A DNA stretch of 64,000 nt from Icerya purchasi (GCA_039619475.1 CM077115.1:63866864-63930863); one strand, 5' to 3'. Positions 46,070 to 58,427 are shown, numbered from the stretch's first letter. The notes: generated from the sequence alone by a model not told the origin. Translations and numbers: made by a program.

Positions 46070-47814
46070 TTATATCTTAGTTTCAGGGTCATCCTTGATA
46101 AGGAGAGGTTTTAATTTATTAATTATGCGAGTACATCTGTTCTTAAGTCCTACGCTGCCTAATAATGGTCTTACTTGAGAAAGCATGTGTAAAAGGTTAT
46201 CCCAATCTTCTGTGAAAGTCAGTGCGTAATTAACAAAATCCTGACTTGTGGCCACCTGTCTTATGAATTCTTGAAATTCTTGATAGTCTAAGAAGAACGG
46301 AGTCTGGCCGCTAGTAAATAGATGTAATGTTCCTTCTGTTAATAGGTTAATATCAACTCCTTTGTTTGCTTCTTTAGAGGCTGGTTTGGCAGCATTGTCC
46401 ATGACGTTAATTTCTACGTTGTGCGCCGTAGAATTTTGATTTTCTAGGTTTATTCGCTTAGTAGCAGTTTTATCTGGAAATGGCGGTTGAGTTGAATTGT
46501 ATGTTTCATCGGGACTAATGGGGTGTGGTCGTTTTTGAAGGGGGTTGTAATTATCAATGTTCATTACAGTAGAGGTATTGTCGGTAGAAGGGGCAATATT
46601 TAATTGTAATTGATTGCGTGTTTCCTCTATGTTTTGGTGCTGCTCCTGTTGGACAGTTTGTTCAGTTACCATTGTCTTAGTTTGTTTGGTGTATGTTGCA
46701 TCTTGTTTGTCGCTATTGGTTGTTGGTTGATATCGCTGTTGATTATTATCAGCACAAGCATTCTCGACCGGCGCTGGAAATGTCGTTATAGTTTCGGAAA
46801 AACTTCTTGATTAACTGTTCCTTCTTTATTCTTGCAATTTTCACATGAATGGTCATTGAGCTGCGTGTAGATCCTGTATTCGTAGTCGTTGTGCCTGAAT
46901 GTGAAGGAATCAGGGATATTTTTGCAATTAAACTGTTCGACGTAAAGTTGCCGCCTGAAACTTACTACGTGAGCAAATTCATCATCCACCGGATTCACAC
47001 GTAAAATGGAAATTTGCGAAAGGATTTTTATTGGATAAACTTCTTGCAAATGTCGAACTAATATTTCGTTCGGGATGGTTGGACAGACATTTGATAGAAT
47101 GAGTTTATTCGCCGGTTGTTTAAGTCTCCGCGCAGTAATTGTTCTATTATTTATGGTGATCCGGCCACCTTTTGCTAGAAATTCGTCTGTTATTTGTCTG
47201 GATTTTAAAAATATTAGAATTCTATCACCGCTAATACGGGAGCCTGCTACAATGTTTAAGCTGCCTGCTACATGGTTTTTAAGCGCGACAAAATAATCAC
47301 GTATAACGTAGGGTGCGATATAATCAAAAATAATTCCGCATTCACGGGAAGGGTAGTTGAAATTAATTAATGGGGCGATCTTTTTATTCGATTTGATTTT
47401 ATCTGCGAAGGTATGTTTTGAATTTCTATTTTGTTGGTTTAAATTATTTGGAGTTTCGTTATTTATCAGTGCGGGAAACTGATAATTGTAATCAGTCGTA
47501 TTACAAGAAGCGGTAGTTAATTCGGAGATAGATTTTATCGCATCGCTGTGTACGACCGCGGTATCATCGTTATCAGCGGTATTGTGCATGTGTGAGGTGT
47601 GTGTTGTGTTTCGATTCGCCGTTGGCTTACCTGAAGTTTGCGATTTACCACCATACTTACCGTCCGGCGCTAATGCAGTCGTTGCGGCTGTCAGCTGTTT
47701 TTGAGGATTAGGAGGGCGCGAAGGTGGTGAATCGGTTTGGTTTTGTTCACCGATCGGTTCCGATGTTGGAACGGTCTGCCTTCGGTGAGAGGCAGGGGAC
47801 GATGGCATTATCAA
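46070..47814 (-). pseudogene. I-like LINE ORF1 (gag-like), one frameshift
   Basis: The first frame (47814-46786) starts at an ATG 80 bases inside the element. It has a Pro/Ser/Thr-rich region, a FPALINNETPNN stretch, then a folded RRM-like part with LNIVAGSRISGDRILIF and LILSNVCPTIPNEILVRHLQ, and a single CENCKNKEG remnant where a knuckle would be. It shifts frame in a T run near 46803. The second frame continues from there through ENACADNNQQR and the Met at 46672 to the stop at 46070. That part is Asn/Gln/Thr-rich, with a helical C-terminal domain (FLDYQEFQEFIRQVATSQDF). Total about 580 residues. RNA binding is the family role. Confidence 0.8.
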
Positions 47815-47984
47815 TAGATAATGCCTCTAAACACGAGGCAATCTCTTTAATAGACGCGAAAAACGAACGCGAGACAATTAAACTTTATCACTTCGTTTTT
47901 GCTCATTTGATTTTTAGTAAATGTATTTTTTAAACAAAATTATTTTTAGCAGACAGAGATAAATAAAAATAATACTTGCGTATG

Positions 47985-48240
47985 TTATGATTAGTTGTAA
48001 ACAATGTTAACATTTTATGGTTGGCACCAAATTCATAAAAATATTTTTCAGAAATACTTAATGTGGTTTTTAATTATTTCGATGTGAATTTCATGTCGAC
48101 TTCAAAAACTTGATGTTTAAGAATAACAATATTATTATGTACACTGCTATTGTTCTTTATCAGATAATTATTTTATACATTTTAGTGCATTTTTAATAAA
48201 TTTTTAGAATAGATATTGAAGTCGATATTTATTGGAACGA
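47985..48240 (+). repeat. Dispersed non-coding repeat, copy C (3' block)
   Basis: Matches the 3' block of copies A (25241-25705) and B (57960-58427). The closing phrase tgcatttttaataaattttta followed by gaatagatattgaagtcg is the clearest; gttggcaccaaattcat aligns with gttagcaccgaattcaa in copy B. Confidence 0.6.
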
Positions 48241-48249
48241 AGTTCTTCT

Positions 48250-49490
48250 ACGCGAGAGCATATAACGTGGGTGATTTTCTAGATATGATGATGAGCAAAA
48301 AAAGGAAATATTTTGGTTCCAAAAAGTTACAAGTTTTTTTGTGATAAACAATCGGTCCTGTGTTTGCGTGGCACTCCTCTAAAATTGTGTTTCTACGTGT
48401 ACCTGTAAAAGAAAAAGCCTATCGTTTACCGTATTTCAATATGAAATTTCTTCTTAGGTCATTCAAAAAATCCAGGAACTCCAAATTTTTCGAACTCCGG
48501 GATAGGGACAAAAGAAAAAAAGGAAAGAGAAACTTTCCAAAAAAGTGAAGCAGGAAATCAGTAATCCGTCTGTACTAGATAAACTGCCAAAACAGGAGGT
48601 GGGTACACCTTGAGTGACATCTAGAGCCGAAATCGCAACAAAAGAAGTTATTTTATTAGCTCCCAGAATAGGGACGGAAACACCTGAATCCGTTTCAATA
48701 TATAACAAAAAATGTTCTTAATTTCAAAATTTTGGTGATATGCATATTCTAATAAACACAGATGATTAAAGAAAAAACAAAGCAACTCGAGGCGCTATGG
48801 AATGAACTGTAAACTTTTTGCAAAATTCTTGGCTACCTTTAATTCATTTCGTTCTTAATCTACTTTTTACATATGATCGCTCGCTTTTCAGTTCACCACT
48901 GATCTGATTTATTTGACACAAATAATACGAGAAAATTAAAAGAACCATTCAATTAAATGTAGATTAACCAAAGCCCTTACTCAAACCAAAAAGACAGACC
49001 TTGGCCGCCAATTGAACTCTTCCTTCAACTGAAATATCTCTATCCTTTAATTATACCAATCAATTTAAAAAAACAGATCGCCTATTCATTTCTTGAAATT
49101 TTAGTGGAATTTACAGTTATTTAGCTGATCTCTGCTTATTATTTTCATTTATAATCGATTCATCTTTAATATTTAGGAAATGTATCTGATATCAGTAAAA
49201 CCTTTAAAATTCAAGAACTACAATATTCTGCAATCCACGCGAATCCCCGATAATTGCGCTCCAAGCGGAGTCCTGATAGTTATACAGCTATCCTCTCAGA
49301 TATTGCTTTCCACTAAATAAATTTTCATTCAGACGGTCAGTCTATAGTGATCACTATCTTTATTCCTCAACCACTATGAATCCGCACTGCATCTCTCTCC
49401 GCAATCTGATTTAAGTTATTCTTTCACCTCAGTTTGCACAATTGACTTTATTTTCTTTATTGAATAGCAAAAAAACAATCAAAATGTTTG
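48250..49490. other. AT-rich intron without recognised features
   Basis: Short frames on both strands show no recognised motif. No repeats of note. Confidence 0.4.
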
Positions 49491-49504
49491 TATTTTAGAA
49501 GAAA

Positions 49505-50403
49505 TAATGCCAGTGTATACTCATCGTGCAAAGGCGGATACAGTATCACTACAGGCTGCAGCAGCATGTTCTTCCGAAGTGTTTGTCTCGGTGGGTGATT
49601 GGTGCACAACACTCGATGTCGAGTTATACGGTATTTTGTATTGCTTACAGCATATCTACCTAGCTAATCCCTGCCCAAAGAAAGTCCTCGTAATTACAGA
49701 TTAAATGTATCTCTCTATTCTATACCCAGCTTGCAACCAAAAGACCTACTGGTTTGCTAAATCCAACAGATCATGGTTGACCTCATGAAAGAAAATTGCA
49801 AGGTGTCGTACTTATGGGTTCCTGGTCATACTGGGGTGCTTGATAATGAGAGGGTGGACGTGGCTGCACGGTCAGCAACTTACTGTCCGGTGAGCCCAGA
49901 TGTCGCCCAATCAGCATCGACAAAAAGACTACTCCGAGATAAGTCTAAGCAGGAATGGAGGTTATACTGGTCCTCTCAAAATACCTTTTTAAGAACAATA
50001 AAACCATCAACGGAGCCTTGGTGGCCACCGGAGGACATGTCCCGGCGCGACCTTATAATAATTAATCGCCTAAGAATTAGACACATCTCTTTGTCTCACG
50101 ACTACGTATTCTATGGGACTTTGCCTCCCTCAACCTGCCCTTTCTGTACCCGAACGTTTTATCCCTTAGTTCATCATATCCTTTCCACGTGTACTAAATT
50201 TACAACATCCCGCTCGTCATTTAACCTAAATTTTCCTTTACAAAAGATCCTCGCCAATGCTCCTGCAAGGATCGCCCAAACCTTGGCATATATTAGAATA
50301 AGTCAGATCGCTCCAGTCATTTAAACTTTGGTAATTTCCGTATGCTGTAATGACTTATGCCGTTATACACGGTTCATGGTAAGAAAAAAAAAAACACCAT
50401 TAT
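49505..50403 (+). mobile_element. 5'-truncated I-like LINE: RNase H and C-terminal tail
   Basis: The forward strand encodes the end of ORF2 of the same kind as the 42-48 kb element. VYTHRAKADTVSL stands where YTDGAKA should be, then VELYGILYCLQHIYL and VLVITD (stop in place of the next Ser). After a frameshift come VSYLWVPGHTGVLDNERVD and WRLYWSSQNTFLRTIKPSTE, then RLRIRHISLSHDY and CPFCTRTF. It ends in poly(A) at 50385-50396. The direct repeat ttagaagaaa occurs at 49495-49504 and 50404-50413, probably the target duplication, though seven or eight non-A bases lie between the poly(A) and the right copy. It is a different copy from the one at 42-48 kb, with clear divergence. Confidence 0.8.
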
Positions 50404-50414
50404 TTAGAAGAAAA

Positions 50415-53335
50415 TTAATATTTAAGTTTCCGCAGATAAAGGTCGAGCGTTAAGAAAAACGTTTTACGAAATTGTCCACAAAAAAAAATAGTTTAACCGC
50501 AGAGAAAAGACATATGTTAAAAAAAAAATGTAGGATTTTTTAGATATTTCAATTACACCATTAATGGTGTAAATTAGAAAATGGGGGAATAAATTACCTT
50601 CATATTCATAATTAATTATTACAATATTACATAGGAAATGCTAATAATTTATTAAATCCCTACAGAAAACCGAATAAATGTTTTTTTCAAAAGCTTAAAG
50701 CAGGAACATTGGAAACTCAAAAGATTCGATCAATTTACTTTCTCTACTAACGTTATATTGACCTGAACTGAGTATCTATTTCCACTGGAAAAGAACTTTC
50801 CGCTAATTAAATCGGATGATGGGAAAAAATAACTTATGCTCTTTCACAGCATAAGCAGACTCAGCTCGTTCTTCTTTACCTGGATTCTATATGACGAATA
50901 CATCTTATTGCAACTCCTTTTCCCTCTCCCTTTATAGATTTGCGTATTTACCAATACTCTTCATAAGTAGTTGGACGGCAAGCCGAAATGATGTAAAAAA
51001 AAAACTGGCTGAGCCCGCCTCTTCTTTGTAACTTTCAAAAGCTATTGTGTGGTACACGGAGCTGTAATGAAGACCGGAAAATTCACAGCAAATTTTTCGT
51101 TCCACTACGAGTCCAATTTTTTCATTCTAACGGTCTCTATCTTGTCCTCGCAAAAGATTATAAATTATCCGCGTCGGCGGAAACTGTCTAATTATATTTA
51201 ATTGATAACCTCCTCTTCCGATATTAATTAACCCAGTTGCCGTTCGGAAAACGCGCTAATAATACTTGGAGGAGATGAAAGAACCGAAAATCTCGCGAAA
51301 CTAGGACGATGGAAAAATTTTGGCTATTTTAAGAAACGAGCAATCGGTGAAAAACACGAAGCAGACATGAGAGCCGATGAAAAGAGAAAAAAAATTTAAA
51401 AAGAATTACCAGTCTGCCGGTATAAGCTGCACAGAACGGAATATTAGGAAAGCGAAAGAGAAACTGACTGACTAGTTCGGGTTTCGATGTAATTTTAAAA
51501 GTTAAATCGGTAATTTATCAAGTTGCACTCTCTAAAGTAGTAATCCACTTGGAAGAGAAAGGACGAGAATAAACTAAACCATTAACTAGTGAAAAAAAAC
51601 CAACAACAACAAAGCCTTCCAAGGGAACACTAGACAAAAGTTCGGAGTCACTTCTTTTAGGTGCTTCACAACGCCGACACCTTTTGTTGGTCCTTCTCTT
51701 TTTCAACCTTTATTCCGAAAAATAAGTAAATAAAATAGAATAAAACAAAAATAGAATAAAGTGTGAAAAGAATCTGAAAGAAAATTGGGAAAGGACTGGA
51801 AGCCGGGTTTAATAAATAAGAGCGATATATTTTGCGCCAGTCTGTGAAACAAAAAAGACGAAAAATGTATTGCATGTTTGTTTTGAAGAAGAAAAAAAGA
51901 AAGTATAATAATAAAATAAAAAAATCCAGTAAAATATATTTCTCTTAAATGCGTATACTTCTAGTTTTTGCCTTTTTATTTTTCCCATTGTGAAAAATTA
52001 ATTTCGTTTCTAGCTTAAAAATGATTATCTTTATTCAGTCGTCGACACACAGATATAATCCCACATTACGAACGATGTACGTGTCTTGCATTTATTTTCA
52101 ATTTATGTCGACCAGCTTAGATGATTTAAATATATTCGTTTTATACTTTTTGTCTGTCTTTTTTTTATTCGTTTTTACTTCAACAGAAATCATTGCTAGA
52201 ATTTCGGCTAATCTTTTCCGATTTGCAAAAGGGTCTCATGTATGGAGCCATTTTACATCAGATATTACTAACGGATGGTACGGAGCGGAAACCCCTGCCA
52301 ATGATAGCGCAAAAAAAGTAAAAGCGGAATCTCAGTTTTTTTCTATACTGCCCATTTTGCTGTCAGCATTATTATTTTATAGACATTCTTCTGGCTGGGG
52401 TCATCAACTTTCTATGTTGTAACCGAATTTTGCCATATATGTTTTTTTCTTTATTATTTTAGCACTCTTTTTATCCATTATTCTTTTATTTCAGTTCTTT
52501 CGCTCGTCCTCTTACTTCACTCTTGCAATAAGTACACAAATTAAAAATATAAAGAAAATTTGTTTTTCTTTCTGCATGTAATTTTATTGTACAATGAAGT
52601 AAATTTATTATGGTTTACAAAATAGTACTCTTATATTTGTCGAATTTGTCCACAATAGGAAATAATGAGTCTGCAAAAATATTTACTGGATAGTAAAATA
52701 TCCGTATTTATCGTTTGCACTGCTTCATTATATTTTTTTTGTTTGTTGGTTTGCTTTTTCTTTGGGTGAAGTGGTGATTTTGCGATTATAATTAACGATC
52801 TGATTATAATTATTTTTTATTGATTTAGAAATTCTCTGATAACATTTTAATTATTTATATATACATATAGGATTACGGATATTGCGTGACGGCTGAAAAA
52901 GCTTCGCCTGCTACGTTTTTGATAATAATTTTAAAATACGACTGTAAAATATGATTCTAGTTTCATCTATTCAAAAACTGTAAAGTTGCGTTTGATTAAA
53001 TTCTTCTGTTTTTGATGCATTTCTTACAATATTCCGTAAAAGCCTGATCATTTTTTATCAGAAAGTTCATTGATGAATTTTCACAGTTATAGAAATTATG
53101 TTTAATACTATAGCATATTTCTAAGAAGATATTTTCGGAACTCGCTGTGTCCAATTAAAGCTTGATAAGGATAAAAATCTGGGTACAATATATTTTCATT
53201 TATTCTATTATAAATAAGAATGTATATAATGATAAAATTTGAATTCTAATTTTCTATAATGAATTGAATGTGCTGTACGCATATTCGATGATAATTTTAT
53301 TTAATTTGAAGTATTACTTTATATTGTTAAAGTAT
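50415..53335. other. AT-rich intron without recognised features
   Basis: A forward frame at 52021-52422 of 133 codons has a hydrophobic first half and reads NGWYGAETPANDSAKKVKAE in the second. I do not recognise it, and there is no supporting splice structure. The region at 51000-51650 is purine-rich but otherwise plain. Confidence 0.4.
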
Positions 53336-53343
53336 CGTGGATA

Positions 53344-53391
<48 letters not shown>
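53344..53391. repeat. (ATT)n microsatellite
   Basis: About sixteen uninterrupted ATT triplets. It lies at the 3' end of the minus-strand LINE fragment and is read as that element's tail. Confidence 0.95.
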
Positions 53392-53392
<1 letters not shown>

Positions 53393-54070
53393 GTCAGACA
53401 TACAACAAGAAATGATATAAATTTAGATAATATTGTTAAGCCCGGCAATATGTAAAGGTCTCCTTCAACCGACTCATTCAAAATGGTCATAAGCCATTCG
53501 TTGAAAATATCATTGCCCCGGAATTTCAAATACATCATATCATCTTATATTTTCTTTTCTTCTCTTCTTTCGTTCATGAATAATCCAGTCTATTGTTCTC
53601 TTTGTCCACTTCGTATTCCTTACCCTCGAAACGTGTTAGGCCCAATCCCATTTTAATTTCTTTATCACCTTGTAAAGTTGAATTCCGATAGATTTCACAC
53701 TAATTTTGTCTTTTTGTTTTACATGTAGTACTGACTTTTCTATTATATTTCGACATAACCTACATTTTTTTATCATTAGCCATGCTCGACAGCCACATGT
53801 GCGAGTGAGAAAAATATGGTTGTTTAAAGTTATACTTTTTTTCTATTTCCCATACAACCCTATAAAAATGTATTTTAGGGACCGATATCATTAGTTGTTC
53901 TAATTAAATTACATTTACGACGTTCTCGATTTCATCTTTGTCCACAACGGCCATTTCACTAGATTCTTCCCTAGAAAATGTTTTTGTTTTACCAAAGTTG
54001 ATGTTTAATCGTACCTATATTCCCCCGTTAATTAATTAATTTATCGCAATTCATACTTCGACTAAATTTT
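53344..54070 (-). mobile_element. RTE-type LINE 3' end with (AAT)n tail
   Basis: On the minus strand near 54010 LNINFGKTKTFSREESSEMA follows the RT palm pattern GLxxNxxKTK, and DKDEIENVVNVI resembles the segment leading to YLGS. After several frameshifts, KLKWDWA, HVSRVRNTKWTKRTIDWIIH and ERKKRRKENIR (about 53650-53550) match the W-x-W-AGHVxR, WTxxxxxW region near the protein's end. The frame then runs through YVCLTV-type sequence into an AAT repeat (ATT run 53344-53391 on the + strand). The microsatellite is therefore the element's own 3' tail, a known habit of RTE-like and I-like LINEs. Confidence 0.65.
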
Positions 54071-54079
54071 CCGTTGCAA

Positions 54080-54480
54080 GTACCGCGCAAGTCTACTGCT
54101 GCTCTGGCATATAAGGCTCAATTCATGCAATTAAACGAATTATTAAAAATAAAATGCAATAAACAAACAGCCTTCGATAAATTAGTTTGAAATTTAAATT
54201 TTAAGCGCCGAGTTTCAAACGTTTTTAGTGGACTTCAAGAATTCACCTCTTCTAATCTTTAACAATGAAATTATAAATTATGCACGCACATTATAATAAC
54301 TAGTGGAATCGGTGTACACAACGATCTGATAATTGTAGCGTGTGCGAGAATGCGTGTTTGTGCGCAAGCGTATGTTTTGCAAACATCACCATTGAGGCAA
54401 TGGCCAGCAAGCGAACAAGAAACTGACTTGCACTGGCGTGCGAAGGAATAATTATGCATGTGTATGTATAGAAACAAATG
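54080..54480. other. AT-rich intron without recognised features
   Basis: No motif recognised. Might contain further RT remnants of the minus-strand LINE to the left, but none could be read with confidence. Confidence 0.35.
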
Positions 54481-55600
54481 GTGGGTAATTTCGAATGATT
54501 GGATACTTGGGCTACATTTGAAAAACTATTATTGTATTAGGAGATGTTGAATTCAATTTTGGGTAGCAAACTAATATATTTTAGGTCAAATTTGGATACT
54601 CGCACATTACCTTTGAACTCAGGCAGTTGAAAGGGCGAAAGAAGGATTTGGTTTCATTTTCGATACCGCAATAACTTAAAAACGATGTCGAATCCGTGAA
54701 GAGAGAAATTGTGTTAACCTTAGTGATAGGAAGCATACTTTGATCAATTCTGAATAATCCCATGCAAATTTCAAACTCGTGCAACAGGAACGATGATTTG
54801 CTGACCTTGACAGTTGCATCACTTACGTGGCGGGCTTACGGGACAACGCCCACGCATGTGTGCCTGCAATGAAGGTTGGAGGATTACTTTCGGAGGCCGA
54901 GAAAGTGTACTCAGACTACATTTGATTACGTACACACGAATTTCTTAACTTGTAAAAGAAAATCGGAAGGGCTGTGATAATTTTTGGTACTGGAATAGTA
55001 TATTAAGTCAAATTTAAGCACTTTTACATGAATACGAACTAAACGAACCTGCGTGTTAAAATTAATGCTTTACTGGCTTTAGAGTTTGAGTGCATTGGGA
55101 GTATGTGGAACTGACGCATACGACAACAGGAACGCGTGTGCATGTGTGGAACATCTAGTGCGATAATTTTGAATAATGTAATGGTATACTTAAATTTGGT
55201 TAGTTACACACATATTTTGAACATTTAAAAAGAATCGAGAAGATGCACTAAATTTAGTGGTGAAATATATTACTTTTGACAATATTCGTAATTATAGTCA
55301 AATTTTGAACCCGTACAGCACAAATGTTTGTTGTTTCAAGACGTGCGGGATGCGTTTGTGGGTCCTACGGGTATCAGAGGCTTCAACATTCAGGTGATTT
55401 AATATACGTAGAACCGGAATGGGGATAATTTTTGGAGGATCGAATAGTATAATTAGGCTACATTTAAATACTTACACTCGAACTCTAAAACCCGTACAGC
55501 GTGTTGCGAAAGGGTTGGATTTTAACTGTCCATGCTCAAACAGTAAAAATGGGTCAAAATTGAATTCTTATACTCGTACTTCGAGTAGTTTTCAGCTCTG
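54480..55600. repeat. Degenerate tandem array, roughly 100-140 bp period
   Basis: A phrase of the form ggggataatttt, 6-12 bases, gaatagtat, then a short run to gtcaaatttgaa, acac recurs near 54485, 54560, 54885, 54970, 55160, 55275, 55420 and 55545. Copies are highly diverged and of uneven spacing. Phrases such as gtgcgtgtgtg-like GT-rich stretches sit between them. It looks like an old minisatellite. No coding potential. Confidence 0.55.
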
Positions 55601-55849
55601 ACATACAGGTCTCAGTTTGCGACATCAGACCGGCTAGTTACTCTATTTATTAACTACTCATTGCTTTTCAATTAAAAAATACGCATGAATTCCATTGATT
55701 CACCATCTTTCGTCATACATTATTCGGTAAAATACATCTAAATAAACAATGTAAACTATTTTCATAATTTTCGCTTATTATTGTATAGCAATAATGCGCA
55801 TTGTAGACCCTAATTTGTAATAACCATAATAATAATTATAAATATTAAT

Positions 55850-55853
55850 ATAA

Positions 55854-55913
<60 letters not shown>

Positions 55914-55966
55914 ATATATATATATATATACATGTATATATATATATATATATATACATGTATAAA
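55850..55966. repeat. (TA)n with tacatgta interruptions
   Basis: A long AT dinucleotide run with three tacatgtata interruptions. Like the ATT run at 53.3 kb it sits at the 3' end of a minus-strand LINE fragment and may be its tail. Confidence 0.9.
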
Positions 55967-57330
55967 TAAATGCAATACTTTACTTCTGAGTAACTTAAAT
56001 ACTGCATTTCTAAGAAAATTAATATGGCAACCAACTCACAGTCACCGCAACACAGTAAGTAATCAACGTCATAAGGCGGGAAAATACATGCAAACATTAA
56101 TCTATTGTACATACTTTTTCTCTGCACTTCGTGTTTTCCACAATTAAATAAAAGATGATTAACATCGTTCACAGAAATATACGTAAAGTAATCGTCGGTA
56201 TTGTTATCCTCTTCAAAATTTAGCTTAATTCTTGTATGCTCTATCCGCAATCTGCAGATCGTGCTGATGAACCTTCATATCACACGGCTCGCTATTTTAT
56301 CCGGTATATTGTAGATCCAGAGCTTTCGCAAAATTAACTGCTCTATTTCTTTGTAAAAACTCCCTGTATGGTATTTCGATAATAGATGAAACCAATCATT
56401 ATTTGTATTCTTCATAGCTTTACATGCAAAATCTCTAGGTATAAACGGGAATGATATCTCATTCATATTCACCTCGTTTGCTGCATCATCTAATAATTCA
56501 TTCCCCTTGGTATCGCAATGACCAGAAACCTGTCAATATTTAATTATAATGTTATTGTTGTTAGCTGGTAATACTTATTTTTAATATCACAGATTAATGG
56601 ATTACACCTATATTTAAAATTATAATGCACAGGCGGGTGTAAAGCACTCAATCTTTCACTACAAATTAAAATATTTTTATGCTGATATATGTATATAGTA
56701 ACATACCTTATCTACAGCAGTCAGCTTTGCGGTCAAACTTAAATTTCTACACAGTTATATTAGCTATGAAAAAGACCGCTTATTTCTGAATTCCATTTAT
56801 CTTAGATCCACCAGTAGATATATATCAATATAAAATCGGGATACGATGTTTTGATATTATTAAAGGAATGACACTTAATTATTAACTGGTGCGCGTTGCT
56901 AAATTATTAAATATACTTATGTACGTTTACATTCAGATTTATTAGGTAGCAGTTATAAGAAAGGCTAAAGAACGCCAAAGATACACAAAGTCGTGGGCCG
57001 GGCTAAGCTCATGATATGCCTTCATTCTTTTAAATAATACTAGTAGTATTGAATCTTTGAACCGTAAATTGTTATATCCTTTAATAATAAAGGACTAGGA
57101 TTACAGCATTTAAGAATGAATTTGTTGGGTTAATATATTTCTTCTGAGGAATAATGCAGAAGATCTAACACTTCCAGTCACCAATTTTAAGGCACTATTC
57201 CGTATCAAGTCCAACTTTTTAAGAATGGTAATAGCAGCAGAACCACAAAACGTACAAACATAATTGATCTTCGATCTAGTTAATGTCTTATATAATCTTT
57301 CTAAGATTGAGGCCAGACATAAGACACATA
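55967..57330 (-). mobile_element. 5'-truncated I/R1-like LINE, RT end to C-terminal tail
   Basis: The minus strand, from about 57310, reads LTRSKINYVCTFCGSAAITI and LKKLDLIRNSALKLVTGSVR, the RT C-terminal segment (xALVRSxLDYGxxxYGSA, LKKLDxIxNxALRLxTGA). RNase H appears as VSGHCDTKGNELLDDAANEV (near 56530-56480), its last motif. It is followed by NNDWFHLLSKYH and, in 56250-55970, the tail with VNDVNHLLFNCGKHEVQRKS. Stops and frameshifts separate the blocks. It belongs with the 3.3-5.0 kb type by pattern. The 3' end merges into the (TA)n run. Confidence 0.7.
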
Positions 57331-57439
57331 CAAGTAAAAAATAAAAAAAATAAGGATATGTAGATTGAAATAAATGAATTTTTAATGTACCCAGACGAAA
57401 ACAATTAAAATATTATCAATAATAATTACTGTGAAAATG

Positions 57440-58427
57440 TAGATTCGAAAAAAGAATAATAATTTGATATTCCCAATAGCATAGTTTACAAGCTCATAAC
57501 GAATGGAAATATTACGAGTAATGAGTGCATATAGATTTTGACCATGCAATGTGATTCGGACGATTCTTTGTTTATAAGGAATTGTGCAAGAGTGGTGGTG
57601 TACCGATGAGTATCGGTGAATACTCGCTGAGTGATCTTCAAATAATTAGCTGATAACTTTTTAATCAAAACATCGACAAAATATGAACCTTGAAAAACTT
57701 TTAAATATATTCCTAAATTTTAAAATTAAAAGGGTGGTGAATCCTGGCGACTCTAAGTATATTACTTTCGTTAATTTCCTTTGAAAATGTAGATTTGAAT
57801 AATGATAAGGGATTTGAAACATCCCGTTCAGCGCAATTCACAAACTCTTCATTGACGAAAACATTAAGTTTAAACATTACTCCTAAATTGATACCCAGTT
57901 TTATAGAATATAAAAAGTGCAGTATTTTTTATTTTCTACTATATTATTGCTCAAAAGTATTTACACTAAAAAGTGTGATGTAAAATTGTTATTTAAAAAG
58001 AAACATACGTACTTCAAGATTTATTCTAAACAATCAATGAAAATGTAGTAAAAAACAGAAAACGGTTATTTGATGAAAAAGTAATGTATTTTAAGTAATA
58101 TACATAAGGATATTCTGATTATTCCTAAATAACACTTTTTGAAGTTAGCACCGAATTCAAATTGCAACAATAATTAAAAAACACATTAAATATTTCGAAT
58201 CTTTTTTAATACTTAACTTGTAGAAAGCAAGAAATTTCGTTTTATGCTCATCAAATTGTTTTTAATTATTGGCATAATGCGAATTCTGTGATTGTTTAAA
58301 AGTAAACATAATATCCCCTTATATATTACTCTGAAATATGTTACTTTTTACTGAATGATTATTTTTTACTTTATGGTGCATTTTTATTAAACGTTTAGAG
58401 TAAATATCGAAGTCGGTACTTTTTTTT
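57440..58427 (+). repeat. Dispersed non-coding repeat, copy B
   Basis: The block tgaaaatgtagattcgaa occurs at 57433 and again as tgaaaatgtagatttgaa at 57785; gattctttgtttataagg (57552) and the 3' block from 57960 follow the order seen in copy A. At 57960 the sequence runs without break through the point where copy A holds a LINE insertion. Confidence 0.65.

Larger units (their letters stand above)
42230..47895 (-). mobile_element. I-like LINE, essentially full length, 5.67 kb
   Basis: The unit has a poly(A) tail (T run 42230-42255), a 3' untranslated region, ORF2, a short gap, ORF1 and an 80-bp 5' region. The direct repeat tttttgctca lies just beyond both ends (about 42220-42229 and 47896-47905), fixing the boundaries. 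Only four lesions are visible: one frameshift in ORF1, two frameshifts and one TGA in ORF2. The few lesions and matching target duplications indicate a fairly recent, full-length insertion that later decayed. RNase H downstream of RT and a C-terminal Cys/His tail place it in the I/R1 group. Confidence 0.9.

Noticed and set aside
52021..52422. 133-codon forward frame as a membrane protein gene
   Set aside because: No recognised domain. Hydrophobicity comes from T-rich sequence, and no exon partners or conserved start context were found.
53264..53538. Poly-Ile frames on both strands
   Set aside because: Products of the (ATT)n microsatellite.
55778..55975. Tyr/Ile repeat protein frame
   Set aside because: It is simply the (TA)n microsatellite read as codons.
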